A stretch of 64,000 nucleotides of DNA from Mactra quadrangularis (Eukaryota; Mollusca; Bivalvia; Venerida; Mactridae): the NCBI GenBank assembly GCA_025267735.1, contig CM046307.1, positions 992,001 to 1,056,000 of the forward strand, written 5' to 3'. The translations under genes and the position numbers were made by a program. Below, in pieces: positions 28,401 to 40,835 of the stretch. Each line of letters begins with the position of its first letter. Position 1 is the first letter of the stretch. A model generated the notes under the pieces. It saw only the letters and a program-made list of their open reading frames with translations. It searched no databases and had not been told where the DNA came from.

Positions 28401-31400
28401 ACAGGGGATTGTATTTTTTATTCTCAATATAATACAAAGAACATAAGCTATGATTTCCTATAGATATCAGTTAGACAAGAAAAATAAATAAGAAATATTC
28501 AAATAAGAATTTTTCAGATGAAAATGTCAAAAACAGATTTTCTTATCATTTTAGGAAGTACAAATTTAAAATTAAACCCTGAATGAGACATTGCTTTTTT
28601 CAAGAAAATGTAGAAAACAAATGAAACTAATCTTGTTTCTTATAAATCAACAAAGACAGACACAAACAATTAGATCTATTTTATAAGGTATAATTGCAAG
28701 ACAGTAAAATTACATAATGCAATGATCATGATCAAATTTCATTTCTAAGTACCCTGATTTCCATATTGTAGCATTTATTTTTCAACATGTATGTCCTATC
28801 CATAATGAAAATGTGTAAAGAACCATACTGTCATCTGCTTGCATGGTTTTCATGCTTCATTATCGGTGGAAAACCCTTTTTTGGGACATAAATGTTGAAA
28901 AAAAATTCTACTATATGGAAAAGGGGTACATAGAAGTTTTGTATAGTATATATACATGGTATATACTATATTCCTCTGCATTATTTTACACTCAGACCTA
29001 AAGTAATATGATAAAAAATACCTTGAGCAAGACCCATAGCTGTATATTCAGATTTCTTCATCTCCCCTTCTTTGAATGCTAAGTCTTCCTTCATCTCAGC
29101 TAGTTCATTTTGACTTGGTAAAGCAGTAAATCTACTCATATTCTGAAACAAACATAAATTAGATTTTATTTTTACCCTCCTTTTATTGCCATCTCCTCAT
29201 ACACACAACCTCTCAACAACAGCCATCATAGACTCATCCATCTCATGCATTTCCCAACAAAAATAACCCTCCATGTAACAGTTACCTCTCTTAAACACCT
29301 TTATTACTAAAGTCCTATTACAGGTTGGTGTATTGAGATTTTACTGAATTGAAACTGTTACATTAAATATAATACTGTAAAAGCGGTCAGTTTGTACGCA
29401 CATGGACTTTTCGGGTTTTACTACTAATCTTACAACAACTTTTTTAACACTTTCATCATCCCAATTTAAGGAATCATAAATCTTAAAGAATGATTTCTTT
29501 TTTGCCAATTTTTACTTTCCATGAACTACTATATAGTATTGATGACTTCCGTTATTTTATGGTATGGATAAAATCTGACTAATGTTCCAAACGAACAGAC
29601 CATCAAACTTGAAAGCTAAAAAAGAAGAAGTGTCATTACTTATCTAATTTTTATAATCAGGCAACTTGCCCTCCATTCGGAGAAACTAACATTCCAATCA
29701 GTTTGTGTAAAAGACCAACTTCGTAGATATCAGCTGGCAAATAATTTAGCCAAGAGTTAAGCTGTTGGATATTATTGTTTTACTGATCTCCTATTTTTAT
29801 AAATAAAACTACAACTTACCCTACTTATATGTTCTAGTAGACTGACAACATTTTGTTCAAGTTCAGATATCCTTTGCTAAAATTACAAAAAATATATAAT
29901 AAAAGTCTGTTTTTTTTTCAATAGAAATTTTTTCTATCTAAAATGCTAAGTTTACAGCACAAAAAAGGCAGCAACTGCTACATCCTATTTAGTATACATG
30001 ACATGTTTGCTTTATACTGTGTACTAAATGCCAGTATATACTGATGGGAAATACAGTTCTTAATATTATTTACTACATATTTCATTCTAGTGAGAAGGGA
30101 GTAAATTTTGTATCCTTTATTGTAAAGCAGTTCATGGGGGAAATTATCAACTAACTCACTTCAATTTAAAACTAATTTATATTCTGTAGTGAAGACAGGG
30201 AAAAACAATACAGACAATTTTAGTTCTAAGAAATTATTTCCAGAAATAACTTCCTCAATAGAAAGTAAAACTTCATTTCACATATTTATGAAATAGCTTA
30301 GTGATTTCGTCATTTCATTTATGAGGTACACTTTGAAAATTTAATTTTTCAGATTGATAAAACATAGAAGGATCTTTAGCATGATTAAAATAAAGTAAAT
30401 AACTATAACTTACATATTCCTGAGATTTGGCATCTTCAAATGTATGAAGAAATTCTACAATAAAAGTTGAAGTATTTTAAAGGAAGCAATAGGTAAAACT
30501 TTCACTGCTTCTTTTCCTGACTTTGCATTTTATTGATATAAATGTGACTGCTACAAACACCCTAATACACCAATTGTCAAAATCTTCATTAAAGTTTTCT
30601 TAATATTTGGGATGTCTCCTAACTAGACCCATGTGGGTCAGGTTAGCTACAAATATACTATGTCATGTTATAGAATAAACATAGTTTAAGTATAGGAGTG
30701 CTTATTATTGAGCAACAGTCAATCACAAAGATACTGGAACATTGTCTCAGAAAGTTAAAAAAGACAAAAACAATAAATACAAATATAGCTTAAGTGGTTC
30801 TTCCAGAATCTTACTAATGCTTTCAAGTGTGTGTAACATGTTTCAACTGACAACGGCCATTTGACAGCCATTGTCAAATGGTTGCTTTTTCATGTTTCAG
30901 CTAATAATCTAAGATCAATATTTTGGCTCAATAATTTGTGCCAAGGAAAATTACCCATAATGCATTTCATTGTAAAATAAAAATGTATCAATTAAAAGAA
31001 TAACACTATACCATCCATAGTCTCCTCTCTCTTCTTTAATTCTTTGTATTTCTGATTTCTTTCACCTAAAAATACATAACATGAGGACGACCTATTAGTA
31101 TAACTCATTATTTTCATAAACTGAGTTGACAAGCTAATTTAAATGTTAATGAATAACCAAATTCCATCCAAAACATAGCTTGCTGAACTTCAGTGAGCAA
31201 AAAACTTTATTCAAAGTGCTATAATCATAGAACTAATTAGTATGTAAGGGTGTTGAAACAATATACATTGATCAACCAACAGCATGAAATCATCAAACAA
31301 TTTACTAGAAATTGACTATGATCATTGAGCAAAAAACTTAAATAAGAGTTAAATACCGAAGAACCAGATAGTGAGCTTGGAAATGAATAATAAAAACAAT

Positions 31401-34400
31401 GATCTATCAACCGAAACGAAAAGGTAGATTCAGACGATTACACAAACATTTGTCCAATGTGACAATATTAACATACCCTGGTTTTCTTCAATATCCATAT
31501 TTAAGGAATGAATCTCTTCTTGTACTGATTCTATCTTCTCTCTAAATTCATTGGTTCTGAAATAGAAACATTATAATAAATATCTAACAATAGTGACAAT
31601 ATCATATAGTTGTTAGTCCTTCTTATTGTTCAGTAAAACAATTTCAATCTCTACACATTATCATTTGGTTGGAATAATAACAATGTTATGGTAAATAATA
31701 TTATGCTTTACTTCTTTAAGAAGTATAAACAACTCTATCAGATTTTAATTGTAAATGTATAGACATTAGTAAACTTATAGTGTCAGTGATGACACAACCA
31801 CACTCTTGCTAAAGACTTGCTAATCTCTATTGAGCAGTGTTCTCAGTAAGATTTTGATGAAAAGGCTCAAATAGAAAAGTAATAGGCTTTCTAGGGCAGT
31901 CCATGGGCAATTCCTTTCTGTCATCCTTTATTTCTTGCCAATTCTCTCATTCTTTATTTTTTGCCAATTTTAACAGGCCTTTTAGTCTTCCTAACTGGCT
32001 GTTTGGGTTGGCAGCTGGTTCCCAATGAGAACATTGATTGTGTATCACTTAGTATGGATTTACCAGTTATCAATAGGTACAAATCAACATCTACCAATAA
32101 AGCAATAACTTTTGTGACAACTTAGACTTATAGGAACCAATTCTATTATACACATGTTATTATAGTAATATTAATAATAATAATTATACATATTATTTCC
32201 AACCAAAATATTCCCTGGTTATGAATCCCACTAGCAGCATTTTATAAAGTAAATCTCCACTATTAGAACCACCCAATTCAATAATCTTAATAAAGAAATT
32301 GTCTTGATAAAGGGACATATTTCTTCTCAAATTGAACATTTGGGACATAAATTTGTCCTAAAATGAGTGATTTCACAATAAACAGGGTGGCCTTTACCTG
32401 TAGCAGAACTTTACTCTATTTTAATCAATCAAGAGAGCACTGGTCTAATTTCCAACCTTTCCAAACAACCTCTCCTCAGTATAATCCAACCACACAATAA
32501 CACAAACAAACAAAAAACTTACTGTCTTTCCATACTAGCAATCTCAACATTATCTTCTTTCACTTGTTTTAATAATTTCTCTCTTTCTTCAGCAGGACTT
32601 GTGGTAGATTTAGCTTCTTCTATTAAACTATCTCTTTTCATTTCTAAATCATTTAATTGTTCATATAATCTTACAGCTTCTTGTTTTACTTGAGACATTG
32701 ATAATTCCTATAAATATACATGATGGGTAATGTAAGGGGTTAAATAATACAAGGCAGAGCTAAAGGGGTAAGTTAATTTTATACACTTTAATATTGTCTC
32801 CTAAGTACAATTCCTGTTGAGCTTCAACGTGACTGAAATGAATATCACCCCAAGTTGAGATTGATTTTTTAACATTACCCAAGAGCAGCTAACTCAATTT
32901 CAGTGTTTATTTTTGTACAAATTATCTCCCATCATTTGACAAAACACTCAATTCTGACCATTTTGAATAAATATCAAGCGCTTTTAGATCAAGACAAACT
33001 AAATGACAGCAATCAAAAAATTCTTCATAAATAATTATGTGCAATGCTTTGGAAAAAGTAAGAAAATGTTGAAATTTGCCATGTATATGGATGGGGACAT
33101 TGATATGTAAGATGTGCAACCATCAAAGTCCAAGGGTCTTTCGCATTATAAATGAAATAACATATCTCTGTCAGGGTGTAAGTTGATATTATCAACCATT
33201 AATTGGAGTATTACCCTCTGCTTCAAGGCAGGGTAATATAATTAATTTCTCAAGTCAATATTGATTCGTGATGTATCCATTTTAGGATGCAGCCCTAAAC
33301 TAAGGATTCATTTAGTCAGTCTATGTTAAAATCATTCTTACTATAACTTAACTGACACAAACTCTATTCCACTCAACATTTGTATCCAATGACTCTTACT
33401 AGATCATAGAAGTATATATACAGAAGAAGTAATGTACACAGTACCTCTTGTAAACCTTCCATCTTAGAATTAAGAACATCTAATTCTTGTTGTCCAGCCT
33501 CTAATTGTCTTAACATATGTTCATTCATATCTTTGACTCTATAATATTTCTGTCTCATATCTGGATCCTGTGTAAACAAAATGGTTTTTAGATAATGTTA
33601 TTCAAAGAGTATATTACTTGGTTCAAACAAGCTTTGACAATAAGTACTCTAGAATATGAAAGGACAAAATAAAAGCAATTTTTCAATAAATTAAATACAT
33701 AGATATTGGTCAAGCTGCAGCAATGCTGGGTTCACTCACAGCCATGTGAAAGTGACTGGCTGATTGGATCTGGAAATTAATTTAATATAATATATATCAG
33801 GATATGCAATTTAATCAGAGGGATTACGGTCAGTCCCAAGAATCATCAATGGAGGATGCATTTTAACAACTATCATCATGACAGGCTACCATTATATGTC
33901 CAAAATAAAACAACAATATGAGGGTTGACCTGTCAGTAATGACAAACTACAATCTAACACCTTTAATTTAAAGCATGTCATGGAAAGCCCTCACAGCAAG
34001 GTCCAAGTTTTAATACATCACAATAGCCAATGAAGAATCACAAGTTTGTCCAGCAGTAGAGCACTTAGAATCTGATTAAAATGAGACTTCTATCATTGTC
34101 TACACAGATACAGAACTGATTCTATTCTTCTAATAGTCAAACTAAATATTGCATAAAACTTTACCATATCATTAACTAAGTTATCAGCCATTCTTTTTTC
34201 CTGATCCAATTCTTGATCTATCTGTTTGATCTGATCTTCTTTCCTGAAAGAAAACAATGTTCAACATAATAAGGGACTTTAGTCAGTTATTTCCCCTTGT
34301 ATACTCTTCAAATAGGTAGGTCCTATTGGTTGGATTACTCTGATTTTACACCTTTTTTTAATGTCAATTTGCCAAAATTAATCTTCAATAACTTTTTTGT

Positions 34401-37400
34401 AAATCATTTAATTTGTTTGAAATTCAAGCTAAGGATTTTTAGGGTAAAGAAGTGACTAAATTTCATCACTTCTGTCTATATCATCATTAACAAGAAATAT
34501 ATTTTATAAAATATTTTGTTATCCTTACAAAGAAATTCAATGATAAAACCCAAGGATTCCAACTGTAAGGACCTACTTACCCATTGGATTGCTTCAGATT
34601 TTATCAGGAAAAGATAACTGACAAAAGTCCCTAATTGGACTGAATGAAATAGTACAATAATTTCTAAGTATAAAAGTGAATAAATTCGTAGACAGTCTTT
34701 TTTTCTCTCCCCTAACATCAATAATCTATGAGGATTCCAATCAAAATATCAGAGAACTTAAAGTTACATGCTGATAATTTATACTTACTGTTTCTTAATT
34801 TCAAATAAATCTTCAATTTTCTTCGCTTCTCTTTCATTTGCTGCTCTTAACTGTAAACACAAAGAAAAAAGTTCACAGATTTTCATTATTAACAAAAAAA
34901 GTACATCATATAACAGAATTTAAAGCTGACATATGATAGTGAACATTAAAAAATACATAATTTATTCATTTGAAAAACAAAAAGTGCCACTTAAAAACTA
35001 CAATATCAGTTGTAATACAAAGTTGTAGCTTGCATGTTAGGAGATTTCTTCCTTTCATATTTTTTCTGTTGTCTAATAATTCATTATATAAAACAAGTTG
35101 AAGAACAAATCTCTAATATATATCTGCACTACACTTCCCAAATATACTAATATAGACTTATGGAAATATAAAACTGGGGAAGTGGGAGGGGTCTAATTCC
35201 TCTGATTTGAATTTTCAAAAAATTGTGGTACACATATCAAATATAATGACTATGGCAATGTTAACACTCTAGCCTATCTCAGATCCTTTCCCTGAAACCA
35301 TCCAAGAACTTTACATACTCGACAGGAGAGGTGGAAAAATTTTCAAAATCCTGAAATTTCTAAATTTCCTGATTTCAGCAGCATTTACATAGGAAAAGAA
35401 TCCATTTTCAGACTCCCAGAACCCAGAACTTCAGGATCAGTCCTGAAAACTTTTACCCAAGAACTTGTCTTGAAAATACCTCCAGTGAATTCTAAGATGC
35501 TGGAGTAGGAAGCAGTTGGCTAGACTCTTCAGCTGCCTAACCAAACATATAATATAATGTGAGTTTCTTCACTAGTAATGTGCATACTTACATCATTAAG
35601 ATCAAATTCAACATCTTGTATATCTTCATCTGTTGTCAATTTATCAACAAGCTAAAAGTAAGCAAACAATAAAAATGTTAACAAAAATGAAAGTGGTAAG
35701 CACAGTGTAACACACTGGAACCCCTCTATTAAGACAACCAACTGGTCTTTCAAAAAGTGTTCTTATAAGCATGGTGATCTTAGAAGTGGATTTATTGGTC
35801 TAATATCATTTGTAGTACACTGTACAGTCATGTGAATAAATTTATTAATGGTAATTATGGAATTGGCCGAGATGGCTCCTTGTTTCTGTTTTTCATGATT
35901 AAATGTGATGTGAAATATTTAATTCTAAAATCCAGATTTTGTACTAGGATTTTTGTAGAGCACTGTATATTCTAACAGGACATCTTTGAAGGGCTTTTGG
36001 AAGACAGTGTATTTTTATGTATAAACTTACAGTGTTATAATCTCCAAGTTCACCTTGTAAATCTTTAATTTCACTGGCCAAGGTCTCAGCTCTAAAATAC
36101 AAAACAAACATCAATACATGTGAGTTATTCAATACAAAACATAACAAATAGAGCTTTAACTTAAATTACTGATTGTCTAACTACTCAGAGGAAGGGATGA
36201 ACAAGTTAAATGGCAAAAACAAACTCAAAACAGTCTATAATTGTCATGAGACACATCTCACTAAACCTTTAAACAGTTAAAAAACACCAGTAAATAGCCT
36301 ACAACAGCAAACAGAAAACCACATGATGTTTAATAAAAAAAAATCAACATAGAAAAGCATGATTAAATGAAAGGTTCAGATCATTCGCAAATTATAGACA
36401 AAGCCAAAATAGATAATCAATTCAGTGAATAATACATTCTTTCATTAAGATAGGCCATGCATGGGTAAACTATGTTGGACTATAGAATCTATACTAACCT
36501 TTTTTCATAAGTTAGATAACTAGAGTTTTCTTCACTGACATTTTCTATTTCTTTATTTAAACGAGCAGTTTCAGTATGAAGCTCATTAATCTTGCTCCTG
36601 GAAATATACATAACATACAGTACATTTTATATTATTATTATTATATATATTTATTAATATTATTATATATTATTATTATATAAAGTGTAACTTTGAATAT
36701 CTGACACCTGAGAAATCACAAATCCTCTGAAATGTTAACAATTTCCTTCGACCTATTTCAAAAACTAAGTATGGTAAACTTAAAAACCGACAATTTTGTT
36801 TGGTCGCAAAGTTGTTTAATTTCTAAGGTTGAGCTGTCTTAAATAAAAAGTTTTTATAAGAAATTGACTAAACTCTTCATTCATAGATTTTAATATCACG
36901 TAAAAAATCTTAACACTGAGTGAAGCAATTATTGAAAAAAAATCAGGTTCCCATGATTGAAATTCGTCGGAAAATACTATTAAACGTCTAAGGATCTAAG
37001 CATCTAAGAATGCTTTACTCTTAATGGAAAAATAATTTTCTAACAAGTTAGCTGATGCCATGTAGAGTCATTTCACATCATAAGATATCTATCACTCTAA
37101 GTAGCCTTTTACTTAGTTTATTGTACAACTGAAAAATATCATCAAAAACAGGTAAAGTAAAACAATCAAGGTTCATTCTTTTCTCAAGAAATTTAGCCGT
37201 TTTTCTGATGGGATTCAAATCTGGGAATTCTTTATCCCAGCATGTGCATCCTACCACAAAGACAAGCATTTTTATGGTTTGACTCATGAACATTTGAACA
37301 CCAAATATTTACCAAACCATGGCTTACCTGACTAATCCAAGATAGTAAGTTCTGTCATGAACTTGTCTTTGTCCTAAAATAGAAAATAGTATAGAAAATA

Positions 37401-40400
37401 CACAATATATGTCATCAGTGTATTTGACTTACTGGGTAAAATAGATTGACTTAATTCAACAAAGTTAAGAATTACTCATTGTATTAAGATTATATCAAAT
37501 TTCAAACTTAGGTAACACAGCTAACTAAACAAAATGCCATTCAACTGTTCAAATTTCCAACCATAAATCACAACCCCAAAAGCCAACTTATAAATAAAAT
37601 TTACTTGACTTTACTCCAAATTACTTCTAACTGATAAAAAATTTGATACAAACAAATGAACATATCTTACCTTTAGCAGCTGTTTTCATGCCACCAAGAC
37701 CTTGCTGTGTCATAGGTCTATCAACAACATTGATTCTAGAATCCAAAGCTGAAAGTGGAGAATGCTTCATTGATCAATATTATACTTAATCTAACTGAGT
37801 GAATAGTAATATTAAACACCGGTGACTGCGGCTGAGAATTTTTGATACTTGATACTTGATTGTCTATCTTTGTATAGATAGCTTTTGTGTTAGTTCAAAC
37901 CCCTTCCAAATCCCAAACTATTATTTCCTAGAGCAAATTGATCTTTATTACTTAGCAGTAGTACTGCATTATCAAGAAACTGACTCAAGAGTGATTATTG
38001 CAAGTTGTGAGAGTTAGTTTACAACTGGGTGTTTAAGTTTTGAAAACAATCTAAAATTAAAAATTGTTCATTTTTATTAAATTCAATTTTCACTGATGAC
38101 TTTACTACAGTACATGTATAGAAAATAAAATCAAATGAGAATTTAAAAAAAATATTTCTACAAGACTCTTACCTCCCCCAGCAGCTGCAGGACCACCTCT
38201 GGTTCCAGGTCTAGCTGTGCCTGGATTCTAAAATATAATACAAACATCATATAGAGACAACTATGAAACCTGATAAAAATTCTAGGTCCAAACTGAGAAT
38301 CAAACCCAACACCTCCTGAGCAGTAAGCAGACACTCTACCATGTCATCATAAAAGCTAGCTTGAAGACAAGGGAAAAGTTCAGAACTAGTGCCATATTAT
38401 ATCTCTACTACATTTAGAAAGACCTTAGTCAAAAAAAAGGAAAGTTTATATAAAGATGGAAATATACAGTGTAGCAGGACATTCTGAGGAAAAAACTTGG
38501 ACTAAATTTATTACTCTCATCCTCATCCTCCTGCAGTCCATTTTCTTTTCATTTTTATCTTGAAGCTAAAATATACTTGAGGATTATGAATCTGCAAAGA
38601 TATATTTTTCTAACACAGTGGTTTAATACAAGTCTTCATTAGGTTCTACATTAATAATAAAAATCAAACATGTGCACTCGCCTTTTTTTAAAATTCAGAT
38701 GAGAATCAAACACTTGATTTTTTATGGCATTGTTGGATTAAATAAATTCAGTGGATATAACTGAAATTAAGTTACTAACAGCTGTTGTTTGCACTTATGT
38801 TTAACAGTGTTTTAATATTTTGAAGAAAATTGACATAGTATACTAAATTTACATAATTCATCACTTACCATGGCTGTTGTTAGCCTTGTAGCAGTTCCTG
38901 GTTGACGGCCAGCAGCTAAAGAAAAAAGTAAGTAGACATTTGTAAAAATAAGGTAATATTAATTGGCCCAAAACATTTTATTTAATACTATCAGTCAGGG
39001 AACAACTAAATTATTAATTTTTGGCAACAAAAACTTTGTTTTTTAAACATTATAATTTGTAGAAAACCATGCCTTAATACAAACATAAAAAATTAATATG
39101 ATATTATGAAAAAAAAGGTCAATAGTATTTTTAATTAATTGTTTATAATAAACTTTAGATAGATAATTTTGACCATATCTAGTCAATATCAGCAGTCAGC
39201 ACATACATTTTCTGACTCCAGTAAAAAATAATAGTATAAAAAAAATTACCTGTCCCAATAGGTCTTTGGGCAGCCCTTCCAGAACTACTTGGTGGACGAT
39301 TCCTGAAACATAAAAATCCAACAGAGTCAGAACTCTACATTAAAGGATGTCCTATTGCCCCTAACATCCTATACTTGAGAGTATGGGCAACTTGAAAGAT
39401 GATGCTGTCAGAAAATATTTGCTTATGGCAAGTAAAACATATAGCTGATTGTCCAACTGGGCAACCTACTTTAAAAATAATGTCAAGCTTTGCAGAACAA
39501 GACACTCGAAATCTTTTTCCATAATTATGTGCTAATAGTTACACAGGATAAAACCCTTCCATCAAAATTGTCATTGGACCCAAGTTTAGCATGGACCAGT
39601 ACCACAAACACCTATTGCCATTTAGTTATATTTTGCATTTCAGTGTCGCTATTCATGTGCCATTTTTCTTTATTTTTTTTCTTACTTTTTTGGAGAGCAG
39701 AATAAATCTGCTATGCAAGTACTGGGTTAAGAGGAATAGCAAGTATTAACTAGCGCCAATTTAATTACTTTGTTAGAATTTTACTTCACACCCTACATAC
39801 CTGGCATGTAGAATAAAAATTGTAGTAGCTTAAGGTCTTCAGTAAACCCGTGTGAATGCTGTTAATGAACGGGTAATCGCGCATCTAATAAAAATCAAAA
39901 TGTTAAAAAAGCGGCTTAGTTAGAATTTTACTTCACACCCTACATACCTGGCATGTAGAATAAAAATGGTAGTAGCTTAAGGTCTTCAGTGAACCCGTGT
40001 GTATACTGTTAATGAACATGTAATGCCGCATCTAATGAAAATCAAAATGTTAAAAAAGCGGCTTATAATTAAGTTTTGGAAGCCAGAACTACCATGCCAT
40101 TGGTAGCAGCACATTATACATTGAGAGAAAAAAAATGGCAAGACAGATAACAAGTTCTAAATTTCTGAATCTGAATAAATACATTGAAGCCAGTGTTGGT
40201 TTTTATTCAACGAGTGTTAAAACACGATAATCAAGATTATCATAACCGGCAGTTTATCATGTGTTTTCAAGCAACAGATTTTAGGACAACTGAGTCTGAA
40301 GTCCGAAGTATTCGGTGAATATTAGTATATTAACAATATAAAAGCGATTAGGACATTTCAAAATGTTTTATGAATTGATAAAACGCATTTCTTACATATT

Positions 40401-40797
40401 TGAGGCGTTTAAATACTCCTGGTGCAAGCAAATGTGTGAGTTCTACCAACTTTATTTGTAGATTCTAAAGAATTCGTCTCCCAGTGTAAACTTCCGGTTG
40501 AGGTAAAGGCTAACCCCGTTCTTCTTTCAACAGTAGTTTCCCTTTAACCAGTTGTCTGCTTCATTGATCTATATCGTCTGTCTGTATTTATAAGACATTC
40601 TCGTATCCAGAAGTTATCAATTTTTTATCGTTTGATCGTTAGATTGGGAATTTTGATAATCTTGATCTTGGTACGAGAGTGGTATAAATGAATGAATTCC
40701 AGTTTAACGAGGATCCGTGGCATTTGTATATAATATACATATATAGTAACCTGAGCTTGAACTGCCTAATTATAATAATAACACACTTCACTTACAT
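19491..40797 (-). CDS. IFT74: Intraflagellar transport protein 74 (IFT-B core), 22 exons
   Basis: Exons in gene order (high to low): start AT at 40797-40796; 39302-39250; 38915-38869; 38227-38173; 37748-37671; 37373-37328; 36597-36499; 36091-36031; 35651-35592; 34850-34789; 34243-34165; 33567-33445; 32707-32523; 31556-31477; 31065-31012; 30454-30414; 29876-29820; 29142-29022; 28074-27911; 27241-27116; 21563-21503; 19609-19491 (TAA). All junctions are GT-AG and every split codon closes in frame. The total is 1773 nt or 590 residues (human 600). The N-terminus is basic and Pro/Gly/Arg-rich ([10 protein letters not shown]), followed by [103 protein letters not shown] and a C-terminal tail. The rest is coiled coil. 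By family it pairs with IFT81 and carries tubulin in cilia. Sequence identity to IFT74 is clear in nearly every exon; only the first exon is uncertain. Confidence 0.95.
20255..21274. mobile_element. Mariner-type 1.0-kb TIR element in last IFT74 intron
   Basis: Perfect 24-bp inverted ends, CGAGGGGTGTCCCAG at 20255-20269 continuing to 20278, and its inverse at 21251-21274, are flanked by TA (20253-20254 and 21275-21276). This fits Tc1/mariner insertion. No transposase frame survives in the 1020 bp, so it is non-autonomous or decayed inside while its ends stay perfect, which suggests fairly recent mobilisation. Confidence 0.85.
21771..22055 (+). repeat. tRNA-derived SINE, family S1
   Basis: The head at 21778 has A-box GATAGCGCAGTAGGTAGC; the B-box is damaged (AGATTAGAAACCC). 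The body has TGAAAATTTGACAATAATG and GTGAGTACTGG, and the tail GCGTTAAACCCAGTAAG runs into an (ATT/ATC)n tract. It lies in the IFT74 intron, in antisense to the gene, directly before element C. Confidence 0.85.
22089..26940 (+). mobile_element. Pearl/Helentron-like element, family C (host of nested A1)
   Basis: It begins TTATACCCCCGC, folds with TTTTCGGGGGTATAC, and has a (TTGG)n tract (22137-22188). Tandem units of about 160 bp follow, marked by TTTTGCACACAAGTTC, TTCTTACAGTTGATG and CAAAATGGCTGACTGGC. It ends GCGGGGGTATTTTCGCC...TTCTAGTT. Element A1 (22965-26259) interrupts one unit cleanly: the unit stops at GCCATCTGTATTTTT and resumes at ATTTGATATTATAACAG. Without A1 the element is about 1.5 kb. 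It has the same architecture as families A and B but little sequence in common outside the ends. Confidence 0.7.
22965..26259 (+). mobile_element. Tandem-repeat element, family A copy 1 (pearl/Helentron-like)
   Basis: It begins TTTTTATACGCCCG and folds (CCGTTTT-GAA-AAAACGG within ATACG...CGTAT). A (CCGTCTGT)n tract follows, then about 20 diverged units of 125-150 bp (TTGTCCGGACAATAACT, GTACCTAGGTTCACCAAATT, TGTGTCAAGGAT, GGTCAAAGGTCAAGGTCAC). It ends ACGGGCGTATAATGCCCCGCC...GAGCTCTTGTT, which includes an inverted copy of the 5' motif. A longer unit type (with AACCAGAAGATATCAAATTA) recurs at about 23911, 24547 and 25193, giving a higher-order period near 640 bp. Frames across the units look like repeated proteins but are not genes. 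It sits in the 5.5-kb IFT74 intron before the exon at 21503-21563. Confidence 0.8.
38286..38350 (-). repeat. tRNA-like SINE head or tRNA relic in IFT74 intron
   Basis: The minus strand reads TGGTAGAGTGTCTGCTTACT (A-box-like) and GTTGGGTTTGATTCTC (B-box-like), separated by a tRNA-like distance. No complete cloverleaf with a matched acceptor stem is evident, so a functional tRNA is unlikely. Confidence 0.45.
39772..40065. repeat. Tandem duplication in first IFT74 intron
   Basis: A 147-bp unit (39772-39918) is repeated at 39919-40065 with few differences (shared GTTAGAATTTTACTTCACAC, CTGGCATGTAGAATAAAAA and AAAAAAGCGGCTTA). The low divergence indicates a fairly recent local duplication. No coding function is seen. 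Confidence 0.85.
40596..40681. mobile_element. Foldback MITE, CATTCTCG family, copy 1 (diverged)
   Basis: The ends CATTCTCGTATCCAG and, inverted, CACTCTCGTACCAAG match the two clear copies at 42442 and 43261. An inner inverted pair (AAGTTATCAA/TTGATAATCTT) is also present. No convincing target duplication remains. Confidence 0.55.
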
Positions 40798-40830
40798 TAC
40801 GTGAGTTTCCGTACATGTATGCGTGTATAC
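40796..40830 (-). CDS. IFT74: Candidate first exon of IFT74 with split start codon
   Basis: The exon ends ...CTCACGTAAT before a strong donor, GTAAGTGAAG. Its last two bases, AT, join the G that opens the next exon (39302) to give [22 protein letters not shown] in the frame of the rest of the gene. This closes the gene at 590 residues. A second ATG in another frame at about 40816 would give a short upstream ORF (MYGNSRNESSTK, then stop) overlapping the real start after splicing. The (GATA)n tail of a LINE lies only about 40 bases further upstream, so the 5' UTR would be short or would run into the LINE. Another first exon remains possible. Confidence 0.4.
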
Positions 40831-40835
40831 GGTTA

